NCBI GenBank assembly: GCA_016720855.1 | Contig: JADKJU010000002.1 | Span: forward strand, 372,001-436,000 | Length of the DNA stretch: 64,000 nt | Reading direction: 5' to 3' | Source of the DNA: Betaproteobacteria bacterium | GTDB taxonomy: Bacteria; Pseudomonadota; Gammaproteobacteria; Burkholderiales; Usitatibacteraceae | The notes under the pieces: model-generated | The model's input: only the letters and a program-made list of their open reading frames with translations | What the model was told of the DNA's origin: nothing | Databases searched by the model: none | Position numbers and translations under genes: made by a program | Shown here: positions 36,340 to 43,553 of the stretch, piece by piece | How the letters are laid out: each line of letters opens with the position of its first letter | Numbering within the stretch: the stretch's first letter is position 1

Positions 36340-36365
36340 GCCTCGATTCCCTTCGAGGCATTTTT
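36340..36365 (+). terminator. Terminator-like hairpin, plus-oriented, in the hemB-engB interval
   Basis: GCCTCGA (36340-36346) and TCGAGGC (36353-36359) form a seven-base stem with a six-base loop, followed by ATTTTT on the plus strand. Both neighbouring genes are on the minus strand, so it would act on plus-strand transcription, which has no evident gene here. Confidence 0.45.
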
Positions 36366-36408
36366 GCCCCGGCCTTAGTCCCCTTTTGCCGGGGCTTCTT
36401 GTTTTTTC
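36366..36408 (+). terminator. Second plus-oriented terminator-like hairpin, overlapping the engB 3' end
   Basis: GCCCCGGC (36366-36373) pairs with GCCGGGGC (36388-36395) around a 14-base loop. The T-rich tract TTCTTGTTTTTTC follows on the plus strand. The engB stop codon (36375-36377) lies in the loop. On the minus strand the hairpin is followed by only a few A residues, so it is not a good engB terminator. Confidence 0.4.
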
Positions 36409-36995
36409 GCCGCGACCCACGACTCGATGCATGCCTGCGCGTCGGCCATCCCCGTGCGTTTGAGGCTGGAGAAGAGCTGGGCGCTTGCACCCGGGTAGAG
36501 CTGGGCCAGATCCTTGCGAACCTGCGTGAGCGTGCGTAACGCGGCCTGTGCCGAGAGCTTGTCCGACTTGGAAAGCAGCACGTGGACGCTGCGCCCGGAT
36601 GGAAACAGCCAGTCGAGGAGCCGCCGATCCTGCGGGGTGAGCGGGTGGCGCGCATCCATGACCACCACGACCCCGGCGAGGGCGCGGCGATGAAAGATGT
36701 ACTCTCCGACCAGGGTATCCCAGTGCTGCCGTACCGCAAGCGGCACGCCGGCGTAACCGTATCCCGGCAGGTCCACGAGGAACGCATCCTCGTCGACGCC
36801 AAAAAAATTGATGAGCTGGGTTCGGCCCGGCGTCTTGCTCACGAAGGCGAGCCGCCGCCGGCCCGCCAGCGTGTTCAGGGCGCTGGACTTTCCCGCGTTC
36901 GAACGGCCGATGAAGGCGACTTCCGGAAGCGAGTCGGAGGGAAGCAGCCTGGGGTCGTGCACCGACAGGTGGTACCGGGCATTCTCGAGGCGCAT
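36375..36995 (-). CDS. engB: Ribosome-biogenesis GTP-binding protein EngB (YihA/YsxC)
   Basis: EngB is an essential GTPase involved in large-subunit ribosome assembly. The 206-residue product shows the G1 loop GRSNAGKSS, the G2/G3 region with TPGRTQLINFF and DLPGYGYA, and G4 as SKSD. A lysine-rich tail ends the protein. It is divergent from cytochrome c4, another common betaproteobacterial pair, and lies upstream of hemB with 134 bases between them. Confidence 0.96.
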   Translation of the reverse strand: MRLENARYHLSVHDPRLLPSDSLPEVAFIGRSNAGKSSALNTLAGRRRLAFVSKTPGRTQLINFFGVDEDAFLVDLPGYGYAGVPLAVRQHWDTLVGEYIFHRRALAGVVVVMDARHPLTPQDRRLLDWLFPSGRSVHVLLSKSDKLSAQAALRTLTQVRKDLAQLYPGASAQLFSSLKRTGMADAQACIESWVAAKKQEAPAKGD

Positions 36996-37108
36996 GGAGC
37001 TGCCGGACTCAGTCCGGTCCCGCCATCCGGGACGCCGGGGTGGCGGCGCAGGGCGGCGCTACGGTAAAATCAGCGGGTTTACGCAATTCCAAAGACAGAG
37101 GACAGGCA

Positions 37109-37729
37109 ATGCGTGCATTCCAAGGGTGGGCTGGGTTCATGGCGATAGTTTACGCAACGCTTGCGCAGGGCGCTGCGCCAGCGCCTGCCCCGAAGCCCGA
37201 TCTCGAGCGCGGAAAGCAGATTGCGGCCACGGTTTGCGTAGCCTGCCATGGCGCTGACGGCAACAGTCCCCTGCCGGCGAATCCCATTCTGGCCGGCCAG
37301 CATGCCGACTATCTTGCCGCGCAGCTCACCGCCTACAAATCTGGCGCGCGGGCCAACCCCATCATGGCAGGCATGTCGGCGGCGCTCACGCCCGAGGACA
37401 TGCGCAACGTCGCGGCATGGTTCTCCCAGCAGACCCCGAAGCCTTCCGCTGCGAAGGACAAGGCGCTCGCCGTACGCGGCCAGCAGATTTGGCGTGGCGG
37501 CATCAAGCAGGGCAATGTGCCCGCCTGTGCCGGATGCCATGGCGCCGCGGGCGCCGGGATTCCGACGCAGTATCCCCGTCTGGCCGGGCAATACAGCGAT
37601 CTCACCCTGGTGTGGCTCAAGGCGTTTGCGAGCGGGGGCCGGACAAATGCCGTGATGGCCGGTGTTGCTGCCAAGATGTCCGAAGCCGACATGAAGGCGG
37701 TTTCGGAGTACGTCGCGGGGCTTCGCTAA
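37109..37729 (+). CDS. Dihaem cytochrome c4
   Basis: This periplasmic electron carrier, often feeding cbb3-type oxidases, is 206 residues. It has a signal peptide (about 1-26) and two class I cytochrome domains, each with one haem site: CVACH (C43-H47) and CAGCH (C140-H144). Likely axial methionines occur in the IMAGM and VMAGV segments. The ATG at 37109 is supported by GAGGA just upstream; the open frame begins earlier but without a signal sequence. A -10-like TAAAAT lies at 37065-37070. The stop overlaps the convergent GGDEF gene by four bases. Confidence 0.94.
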   Translation: MRAFQGWAGFMAIVYATLAQGAAPAPAPKPDLERGKQIAATVCVACHGADGNSPLPANPILAGQHADYLAAQLTAYKSGARANPIMAGMSAALTPEDMRNVAAWFSQQTPKPSAAKDKALAVRGQQIWRGGIKQGNVPACAGCHGAAGAGIPTQYPRLAGQYSDLTLVWLKAFASGGRTNAVMAGVAAKMSEADMKAVSEYVAGLR

Positions 37730-38871
37730 GCACTGCCCGCTGGTGGCCCCGGGGATTCCGCCCCGATCGGTGCCTCGGTGTAGCGATTTCGCCCTTCCCG
37801 CTTGGAGCGGTACAGCGCCTCGTCCGCCGACCGGACAAGCGCGTCCCCGTCCTGAGCCGGGCCCGGCAGGAAGCTCCCTCCGATGCTCGCGCTCACGCGC
37901 ACGCTCTCGTTGCCCAGTGCAAAGGGACGCGAGAGCTCTTCCAGCAGCTTCCCGGCCACCGATCTCGCCCCGTCGCTGTCGGCTTCGGGAAGGAGCACGA
38001 GGAATTCGTCGCCGCCGAGGCGACCCACCGTGTCGGATGCCCGTACGCATTCCCGGGCACGCCGCGCCACGGCCACGAGCAGCGCGTCGCCTGCCGCATG
38101 TCCCAGGGTGTCGTTCACACCCTTGAGCCCATCGAGATCGAATAGCAGGATCGACATCGGCGCGGCATTGCGACGGGACATCGCCATCATCTGCGACAGG
38201 CGGTCCGCGAGCAGGCTGCGGTTGGCGAGCCCCGTCAGGGCGTCGTAGTGCGCCAACTGCTCGATTCGGATGGCGTCCCTGCGCGCGCGCCGAAGGGACT
38301 GCCGGAATGCCACACCCAGCCCGATGAGCACCGCGATCGTCCCTGCGACCAGGGCGCGAACGTATAGCTCCCGGCCGGACCACAACTGGATCTGTGCATT
38401 CGTCCTTCGATGGATCTCCTCGCCTGCCCGGTCAGCAGCGCGGCCAACCGAACCGAAGGCGTTCTCCTCGGCCTCCACCAACGGGAGCGCTTCGCTTTTC
38501 GGGCCTGCGCGTCGCGACAGGACCACCTGATCCAGATAGCTGCGCACCGGCGACTCCAGCGTTGCAAGGACCGGCGCCATGTCGGGGCGTTCCGATGATT
38601 TGGCCCGCAGGTAGTCCAGCTCCGCCTCTATCGTCACGCTCTCCCGGCCGAAGTCGCCGCCCCGGGAATCGACCATGGCCGCGTACCGCAGCTGGTGCAG
38701 CGATTCCTTGAGAGTGTCGAGCCCCGCCTTCACCTCCTGGATGGCCTGGATCTCGCGCGACAGGGTCATCTCGCGGGACATGTCGCCATACAGGAGCGCG
38801 GCGAGAACCGCGATCGTCAACGCGGCGATGAAAAGCCCGCTTCCTGCGATCTTCCCGGCGAGTGGCCGCAA
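37726..38871 (-). CDS. Membrane-anchored diguanylate cyclase (GGDEF protein)
   Basis: The 381-residue protein should make cyclic di-GMP from GTP. It has an N-terminal transmembrane helix (about 9-28), a periplasmic helical sensor region (about 30-170), a second helix (about 171-190) and the GGDEF domain (about 205-365). The catalytic motif is intact (GGDEF, 286-290), and an RxxD product-inhibition site (RASD) precedes it by five residues. No EAL domain. It follows hemL by six bases and is probably the last gene of thiD-thiE-hemL-GGDEF. Signal unknown; cyclic di-GMP output could bear on the type IV pili encoded nearby. Confidence 0.93.
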   Translation of the reverse strand: MRPLAGKIAGSGLFIAALTIAVLAALLYGDMSREMTLSREIQAIQEVKAGLDTLKESLHQLRYAAMVDSRGGDFGRESVTIEAELDYLRAKSSERPDMAPVLATLESPVRSYLDQVVLSRRAGPKSEALPLVEAEENAFGSVGRAADRAGEEIHRRTNAQIQLWSGRELYVRALVAGTIAVLIGLGVAFRQSLRRARRDAIRIEQLAHYDALTGLANRSLLADRLSQMMAMSRRNAAPMSILLFDLDGLKGVNDTLGHAAGDALLVAVARRARECVRASDTVGRLGGDEFLVLLPEADSDGARSVAGKLLEELSRPFALGNESVRVSASIGGSFLPGPAQDGDALVRSADEALYRSKREGRNRYTEAPIGAESPGPPAGSA

Positions 38872-38877
38872 GGTCGG

Positions 38878-40167
38878 TCAGGCCGCGCGCGATTCGGTGA
38901 ACGCCTCGCGGGCAGCGGCCAGCGTGGCATCGATCTCGGCCGGACCGTGCGCGGACGAGACGAAGCCGGCTTCGAAGGCCGACGGCGCGAGGTAGACGCC
39001 GCGACGAAGCATGGCGTGGAAGAAGCGGTTGAATGCCTCCTTGTCGCTCGTCATCACTTCCGCGAATGTCGAGGGCGGCGTGGCGCGGAAGAACAGCCCG
39101 AACATGCCCCCCTGCGAGGCAGCGCTGAATGGAATGCGGGCGGCGCGGGATTCCTTCATGAGGCCATCGACGACGGCCGAGGTCGTTTTCGCCAACGCTT
39201 CGAAAAATCCGGGGGCGAGCACCTGCTTGAGCGTGGCGAGTCCCGCGGTCACTGCGACCGGATTGCCGGACAAGGTGCCGGCCTGGTAGACCGGACCCAG
39301 GGGCGCCAGCCTGGCCATGATGTCGCGCCGGCCACCGAAGGCGCCCACGGGCAATCCCCCACCGATCACCTTGCCGAGCGTCGTCAGATCCGGACGAACG
39401 CCGAACACCCCCTGCGCGCCCTGAGCGCCTACACGGTAGCCGGTCATCACCTCGTCGAAGATCAGCACGGCGCCGTGCTGTGTGCACAGGCGTCTGAGCG
39501 TGTCGACAAACTCCTGCGATGGCCGCACGAAGTTCATGTTCCCGGCGATCGGCTCCACGATGACGGCCGCGATTTCAGGCCCGAAGCGCCGAAAGGCATC
39601 TTCCGCTTGCTGGGAATCGTTGTAGTCCAGGACGAGCGTCCGGGAAGTCATCTCGGCGGGGACGCCGGCGGACGTGGGGTTGCCGAAGGTGAGCGCCCCC
39701 GACCCGGCCTTCACGAGCAGGCAATCGCTGTGGCCGTGGTAGCAGCCCTCGAATTTGACGATAAGCGCCCGGTTCGTGAACCCGCGGGCCAGCCGCAGGG
39801 CGCTCATGACGGCCTCCGTTCCGGAGCTCACGAGCCGGACCTGTTCGACCGACGGGAGGCTTGCGGTGATGAGTTCGGCCATTTCGAGCTCGAGCTCGGT
39901 CGGCGCGCCGAATGAAAGGCCGCGCGCAGCCGCGGCCGCGACCTGCGCCAGCACGTCGGGATTCGCATGGCCGAGAATCATCGGCCCCCACGAGCCCACG
40001 TAGTCGATGTAACGGTTGCCATCCGCGTCGACCAACCATGCGCCCTTGCCTTCGCGGAAGAAGACGGGCGTGCCGCCGACGGCGCGAAAGGCGCGCACCG
40101 GCGAGTTCACGCCCCCGGGAATGACGCGCTGCGAAGCCTCAAAGAGCTGTTGGCTGCGTTCGTACAT
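38878..40167 (-). CDS. hemL: Glutamate-1-semialdehyde 2,1-aminomutase
   Basis: HemL makes 5-aminolevulinate from glutamate-1-semialdehyde in the C5 pathway, supplying HemB. The 429-residue product is a class III PLP aminotransferase with the Schiff-base lysine K266 in TTLGKVIGGGLPVGAFGG (K265 in E. coli), the VSSGTEAVMSALRLAR phosphate-binding block and IFDEVMTGYRV. Its 5' end overlaps the thiE stop by 29 bases, so the two are transcriptionally and probably translationally linked. Confidence 0.97.
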   Translation of the reverse strand: MYERSQQLFEASQRVIPGGVNSPVRAFRAVGGTPVFFREGKGAWLVDADGNRYIDYVGSWGPMILGHANPDVLAQVAAAAARGLSFGAPTELELEMAELITASLPSVEQVRLVSSGTEAVMSALRLARGFTNRALIVKFEGCYHGHSDCLLVKAGSGALTFGNPTSAGVPAEMTSRTLVLDYNDSQQAEDAFRRFGPEIAAVIVEPIAGNMNFVRPSQEFVDTLRRLCTQHGAVLIFDEVMTGYRVGAQGAQGVFGVRPDLTTLGKVIGGGLPVGAFGGRRDIMARLAPLGPVYQAGTLSGNPVAVTAGLATLKQVLAPGFFEALAKTTSAVVDGLMKESRAARIPFSAASQGGMFGLFFRATPPSTFAEVMTSDKEAFNRFFHAMLRRGVYLAPSAFEAGFVSSAHGPAEIDATLAAAREAFTESRAA

Positions 40168-40822
40168 GGGGATCGGTTTCCATGTTGAAGGGTCGGGAAA
40201 GTGCGCGCGCCGCGGCTTGGGCGTCGGGCGTGTCGAAGAGGGCCGAAATGACCGCCAGCATATCGGCCCCGGCGGCGACGGTCACGGCGGCATTGGCGGC
40301 CGTGATTCCTCCGATTGCGGCGACCGGCAATGGGGTCATGCGCCTGGCTTCGGCAATGGCGGCAAGTCCCGAGAGGATCGCGTGCGGTTTCGTTGGCGAG
40401 GCGAAGATGCTGCCGATGCCGATGTAATCGGCACCCGCAGCTGCGGCAGCGACGGCGCGCGCAGGGTCGTCGTAACAGGATATGCCGACGATCGCATCCG
40501 GAAGGCGCCGCCGCACTTCCCGAGGATCGCCGTCGTCGCGACCCAGGTGCACGCCATCGGCGGCCAGGCTCAGTGCGAGTTCGACGTCGTCGTTCACGAT
40601 GAATGGCACACCTCGTTCCCGGCATAGCGAGAGGAGCGCCCTCGCCTGGAGAGCCCGCTCGCCGGCTGCGAGACCCTTGGCCCGGTATTGGACCAGGCGG
40701 GCGCCGCCTTCGAGGGCCGATCGAACCAGGCCCACGAGCCGCACAGAGTCATGGAGCTCCGGCGTGATCGCGTAAAGGCCGCGCAGCTGCCGGCGCCGCT
40801 CAGCTTGCGTCTTCGCCGTCAT
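40139..40822 (-). CDS. thiE: Thiamine-phosphate synthase
   Basis: ThiE couples HMP-PP and the thiazole phosphate to thiamine phosphate. The 227-residue TIM-barrel product shows the RGLYAITPE opening, the VQYRAK pyrophosphate region, FIVNDDVELAL, GVHLGRDDGD and the late AIGGIT phosphate loop. ATG 40822 overlaps the thiD 3' end by 23 bases; the upstream open frame is a thiD shadow. It works directly after ThiD in the pathway. Confidence 0.95.
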   Translation of the reverse strand: MTAKTQAERRRQLRGLYAITPELHDSVRLVGLVRSALEGGARLVQYRAKGLAAGERALQARALLSLCRERGVPFIVNDDVELALSLAADGVHLGRDDGDPREVRRRLPDAIVGISCYDDPARAVAAAAAGADYIGIGSIFASPTKPHAILSGLAAIAEARRMTPLPVAAIGGITAANAAVTVAAGADMLAVISALFDTPDAQAAARALSRPFNMETDPHVRTQPTAL

Positions 40823-41633
40823 CGGTGTCCCGCGCCCAGAAGAGGCGATCGGGGATGTGCTGCCCCATGCCGGGCCGGAATGCGCGGGCAAGCGCCTGCC
40901 ACGTGTAGTCCTGGGCCTCGTAGACGGCATCAGCCACATCCAGGCCGCGCGCGAGGTTTGCCGCGATGGCCGACGCCAGCGTGCAGCCCGAGCCATGGAA
41001 GCTGCCCGCCAGGCGCTGCCAGGTATCGGATCGCACGATCCCGTCGCGATGATGAAGGGTGTTCACGACCGCCGTCGTGGCGTCGTGGGTTCCGGTGACC
41101 AGGACGTACTCGCAGCCCAGGTCGAGGAGGCGGCGCGCGCATTCCGCGTGGTCCGGCTCCTCGTCCTCGTCGCCATCGGCGAGCCGGCGAAGCTCCGGAA
41201 TATTGGGCGTGACCACCGTGCTTTGCGGCACGAGCAGCTCGCGGATCGCGCCGACGAGATCATCGCCGCCGAACTCGTCGCCCCGACCGGAGGCAAGGAC
41301 CGGGTCGAGGACCAGGGGGATGTCCGGGTAATCGGACACGATTTCGGCAACGACCGTCACGATCTCCGATGAGGCGAGGACCCCGATCTTGAATGCGACA
41401 ATCGGGATGTCCTCGAGGATGCAGCGGGCCTGGTCGGCGACCCAGTCAGGATCGAGCGCGAGGAAACCCTCGACTCCGGTGCTGTCCTGGACCGTGATCG
41501 CCGTGACCACCGACAAGGGGTGGCACCCCATGCTCGCGAGCGTGAGGATGTCCGCCTGCAGGCCGGCACCGGATGTCGGGTCGGTTGCGGCGAAGGTAAG
41601 GACGGCAGGCGGGACGACTGAAGGGGCGGGCAT
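40800..41633 (-). CDS. thiD: Hydroxymethylpyrimidine/phosphomethylpyrimidine kinase
   Basis: ThiD phosphorylates HMP and HMP-P to HMP-PP, the pyrimidine donor for ThiE. The 277-residue ribokinase-fold protein has DPTSGAGLQADILT near residues 18-31, an acidic insert (DGDEDEEPDH) near 155 and the anion-hole motif GSGCTLASAI near 217. It heads the thiD-thiE-hemL-GGDEF operon and is divergent from rubredoxin across 133 bases in which I found no convincing promoter pair. It lacks the TPP riboswitch seen at thiC. Confidence 0.95.
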   Translation of the reverse strand: MPAPSVVPPAVLTFAATDPTSGAGLQADILTLASMGCHPLSVVTAITVQDSTGVEGFLALDPDWVADQARCILEDIPIVAFKIGVLASSEIVTVVAEIVSDYPDIPLVLDPVLASGRGDEFGGDDLVGAIRELLVPQSTVVTPNIPELRRLADGDEDEEPDHAECARRLLDLGCEYVLVTGTHDATTAVVNTLHHRDGIVRSDTWQRLAGSFHGSGCTLASAIAANLARGLDVADAVYEAQDYTWQALARAFRPGMGQHIPDRLFWARDTDDGEDAS

Positions 41634-41766
41634 GGAAGCAAGGGGGGTGCGCGGGTTAAACTGCCGGCTGGCTGCAACCGATGCGCCCGCTGCGCCGGCA
41701 ACCCCGGGCGCGCGGAATTTCCCGATCGCTCATTCTACCCATATCCGGCACTTCCTTCCGACTGCC

Positions 41767-41958
41767 ATGTCCACCGCTCCCGCCCCGTTACCCTGCCGAA
41801 CGTGGATGTGCCTGGTCTGCGGATATGTCTATGACGAGGCACAGGGGGCGCCCGACGACGGCATCGCGCCGGGCACGCGATGGGAAGATGTTCCGGCGAA
41901 CTGGAGTTGCCCCGAGTGCGGGGCGCGCAAGGACGATTTCGAGATGGTGGAACTCTGA
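41767..41958 (+). CDS. Rubredoxin
   Basis: This is a 63-residue iron-only electron carrier with the two knuckles that hold one iron: CLVCGYVYDEAQG and CPECGARKDDFE. The spacing (CxxCG...CPxCG) and length are classical. ATG 41767 gives a short N-terminal extension before the first knuckle; the longer upstream frame has no homology. It is often found divergent from thiD and upstream of pilG in betaproteobacteria, as here. Confidence 0.95.
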   Translation: MSTAPAPLPCRTWMCLVCGYVYDEAQGAPDDGIAPGTRWEDVPANWSCPECGARKDDFEMVEL

Positions 41959-42173
41959 AGGCAACAGTTGCGATAATTCGAAACGGCTTCAGGTTCCCGC
42001 GCTTGAATCTTGTTTTCACGAGCTGAATGACATAGGCTACATTCGTTAAGCGACCAGTCGCCCGAAGAGCGAAATCGCGGCAGACCCCGGCTCGACCTAT
42101 GCCTGCGCGCAGCAGTGGCTCGCGTTTGCACGAGCCATTCGCGACGAGAAGCGGAAGTCAGACCGAGGAAGGC
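41959..42173 (+). other. Rubredoxin-pilG intergenic region
   Basis: These 215 bases separate rubredoxin from the Pil-Chp operon. The stretch 41970-42050 is less GC-rich than its surroundings and is the probable location of the pilG promoter. No -35/-10 pair at normal spacing, terminator or riboswitch could be supported. An in-frame ATG at 42099 would extend PilG by 25 residues, but the ribosome-binding site favours the GTG at 42174. Confidence 0.4.
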
Positions 42174-42575
42174 GTGGCGGACACGAAGACCCTTGCCGGC
42201 GTGCGGGTGATGGTGATCGACGACAGCAACACGATCCGTCGAAGCGCCGAGATCTTTCTCATGCAGGCCGGATGCCAGGTCATCCTCTCCGAGAACGGTT
42301 TCGACGCCCTTGCAAAGATCGCCGATCACCAACCCGACCTCATCTTCGTGGACATCATGATGCCGCGCCTGGATGGCTACCAGACCTGTGCGCTCATCAA
42401 GAAGAGCGGCAAGCACCACGCGACTCCGGTCATCATGCTTTCCTCGAAGGACAGCCTATTCGACCGCGCGCGGGGCCGCATGGTCGGGTCCGACGAATAC
42501 CTCACCAAGCCCTTCACGAAGGAAAGCCTGATCCGTGCCGTCGAGACGCATCTCGCGCATCGGAATCAGGCCTGA
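42174..42575 (+). CDS. pilG: Twitching motility response regulator PilG
   Basis: PilG is a stand-alone receiver in the Pil-Chp chemosensory system, phosphorylated by the CheA-like PilL/ChpA and promoting pilus extension. The 133-residue product is a single REC domain (family about 135) with the acidic pocket VMVIDDSN, phospho-aspartate in FVDIMMPRLDGY and the conserved lysine in YLTKPF. The GTG start at 42174 is chosen because GAGGA precedes it at good spacing. First gene of pilG-pilH-pilI-pilJ-pilL. Confidence 0.95.
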   Translation: MADTKTLAGVRVMVIDDSNTIRRSAEIFLMQAGCQVILSENGFDALAKIADHQPDLIFVDIMMPRLDGYQTCALIKKSGKHHATPVIMLSSKDSLFDRARGRMVGSDEYLTKPFTKESLIRAVETHLAHRNQA

Positions 42576-42607
42576 CGAAACCGATTCACGTAATGGAGCG
42601 AAACCAA

Positions 42608-42973
42608 ATGCCGATCAAGAAGATCATGGTTGTGGACGATTCGCCGACGGAGCGCGCCTACCTCGATAACCTCCTGAAGAAGAAGGGTTTCGAGGTGATC
42701 CTCGTCGATAGCGGTGAGGCGGCGATCGAGCGCGCGAAGAGCGATCGGCCGGATCTCATCCTCATGGATGTCGTCATGCCGGGATTGAACGGGTTCCAGG
42801 CGACCCGCGCGATCACGCGTGACGAGTCGTCGAAGCACATCCCGGTCATCATCTGCACCACCAAGGACCAGGAGACGGACAAGATCTGGGGACTCAGGCA
42901 GGGCGCCAAGGACTATGTCACCAAGCCGATCAACGAAGTCGACCTGATCGAAAAGATCAAGTCGTTCGGCTGA
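42608..42973 (+). CDS. pilH: Twitching motility response regulator PilH
   Basis: PilH is the second receiver of the Pil-Chp system, usually associated with retraction or with acting as a phosphate sink. The 121-residue REC-only product matches the family length exactly and has VVDDSPTERAYL, LMDVVMPGLNGFQATR with the phospho-aspartate, and TTKDQETDKIWGLRQGAKDY. ATG 42608 has GGAG nine bases upstream, favouring it over an in-frame ATG five codons earlier. It lies 32 bases after pilG. Confidence 0.95.
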   Translation: MPIKKIMVVDDSPTERAYLDNLLKKKGFEVILVDSGEAAIERAKSDRPDLILMDVVMPGLNGFQATRAITRDESSKHIPVIICTTKDQETDKIWGLRQGAKDYVTKPINEVDLIEKIKSFG

Positions 42974-42986
42974 AGCGCCTTCTCCC

Positions 42987-43502
42987 ATGGCGCGCCGGAC
43001 GGGCCTTCGCGAATTCCAGATTGCGGTCGCAGAGCGACTGCGAACGGCTGCCACTCGCGCGACCCTTTCGTCCAAGCTCGGTTTCCAGGTCGGTGGAGTG
43101 AACTGGTTCGTGTCCCTGCACCAGGTCAGCGAGGTGATTCCGCTTCCGCCCATCGTGCCGGTGCCGCTCACCCGGCCATGGTTCCGGGGGGTGGCCAACG
43201 TCCGGGGAACCCTGTACAGCATCGCCGACTTCTCCGCCTTCCAGGGGGACGAACCGACTCCCGGCGGCACCGAGAGGCGGGTGATCCTCATCTCCGACAA
43301 GCTTGTGACCGGCGCGGGACTCCTGGTCTCGCGAATGCTGGGCCTTCGTAATCCCGAACACTTCACCGCCGCCGAGCGGCCACCGGACGCGGCTCCGTGG
43401 GTGGGAGCCGTTTTCAAGGATGCGGCGGGCGCATCCTGGCATGAATTCGACCTCGCGCGGCTCGCGAAGGAACAACGTTTCCTTGAAGTTGGAAGCCACT
43501 AG
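42987..43502 (+). CDS. pilI: CheW-like adaptor PilI
   Basis: PilI couples the receptor PilJ to the kinase PilL. The 171-residue product is one CheW domain, with GFQVGGVNWFVSLHQVSEVIPLP split over residues 32-54 and FRGVANVRGTLYSIADFSAF around 66-85. It lies 13 bases after pilH and 51 bases before pilJ in a single operon. Confidence 0.92.
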   Translation: MARRTGLREFQIAVAERLRTAATRATLSSKLGFQVGGVNWFVSLHQVSEVIPLPPIVPVPLTRPWFRGVANVRGTLYSIADFSAFQGDEPTPGGTERRVILISDKLVTGAGLLVSRMLGLRNPEHFTAAERPPDAAPWVGAVFKDAAGASWHEFDLARLAKEQRFLEVGSH

Positions 43503-43553
43503 GGCGCGGGCCCGACGGCACCGCCCCAGACACCACGCTGCACGGAGAACACA

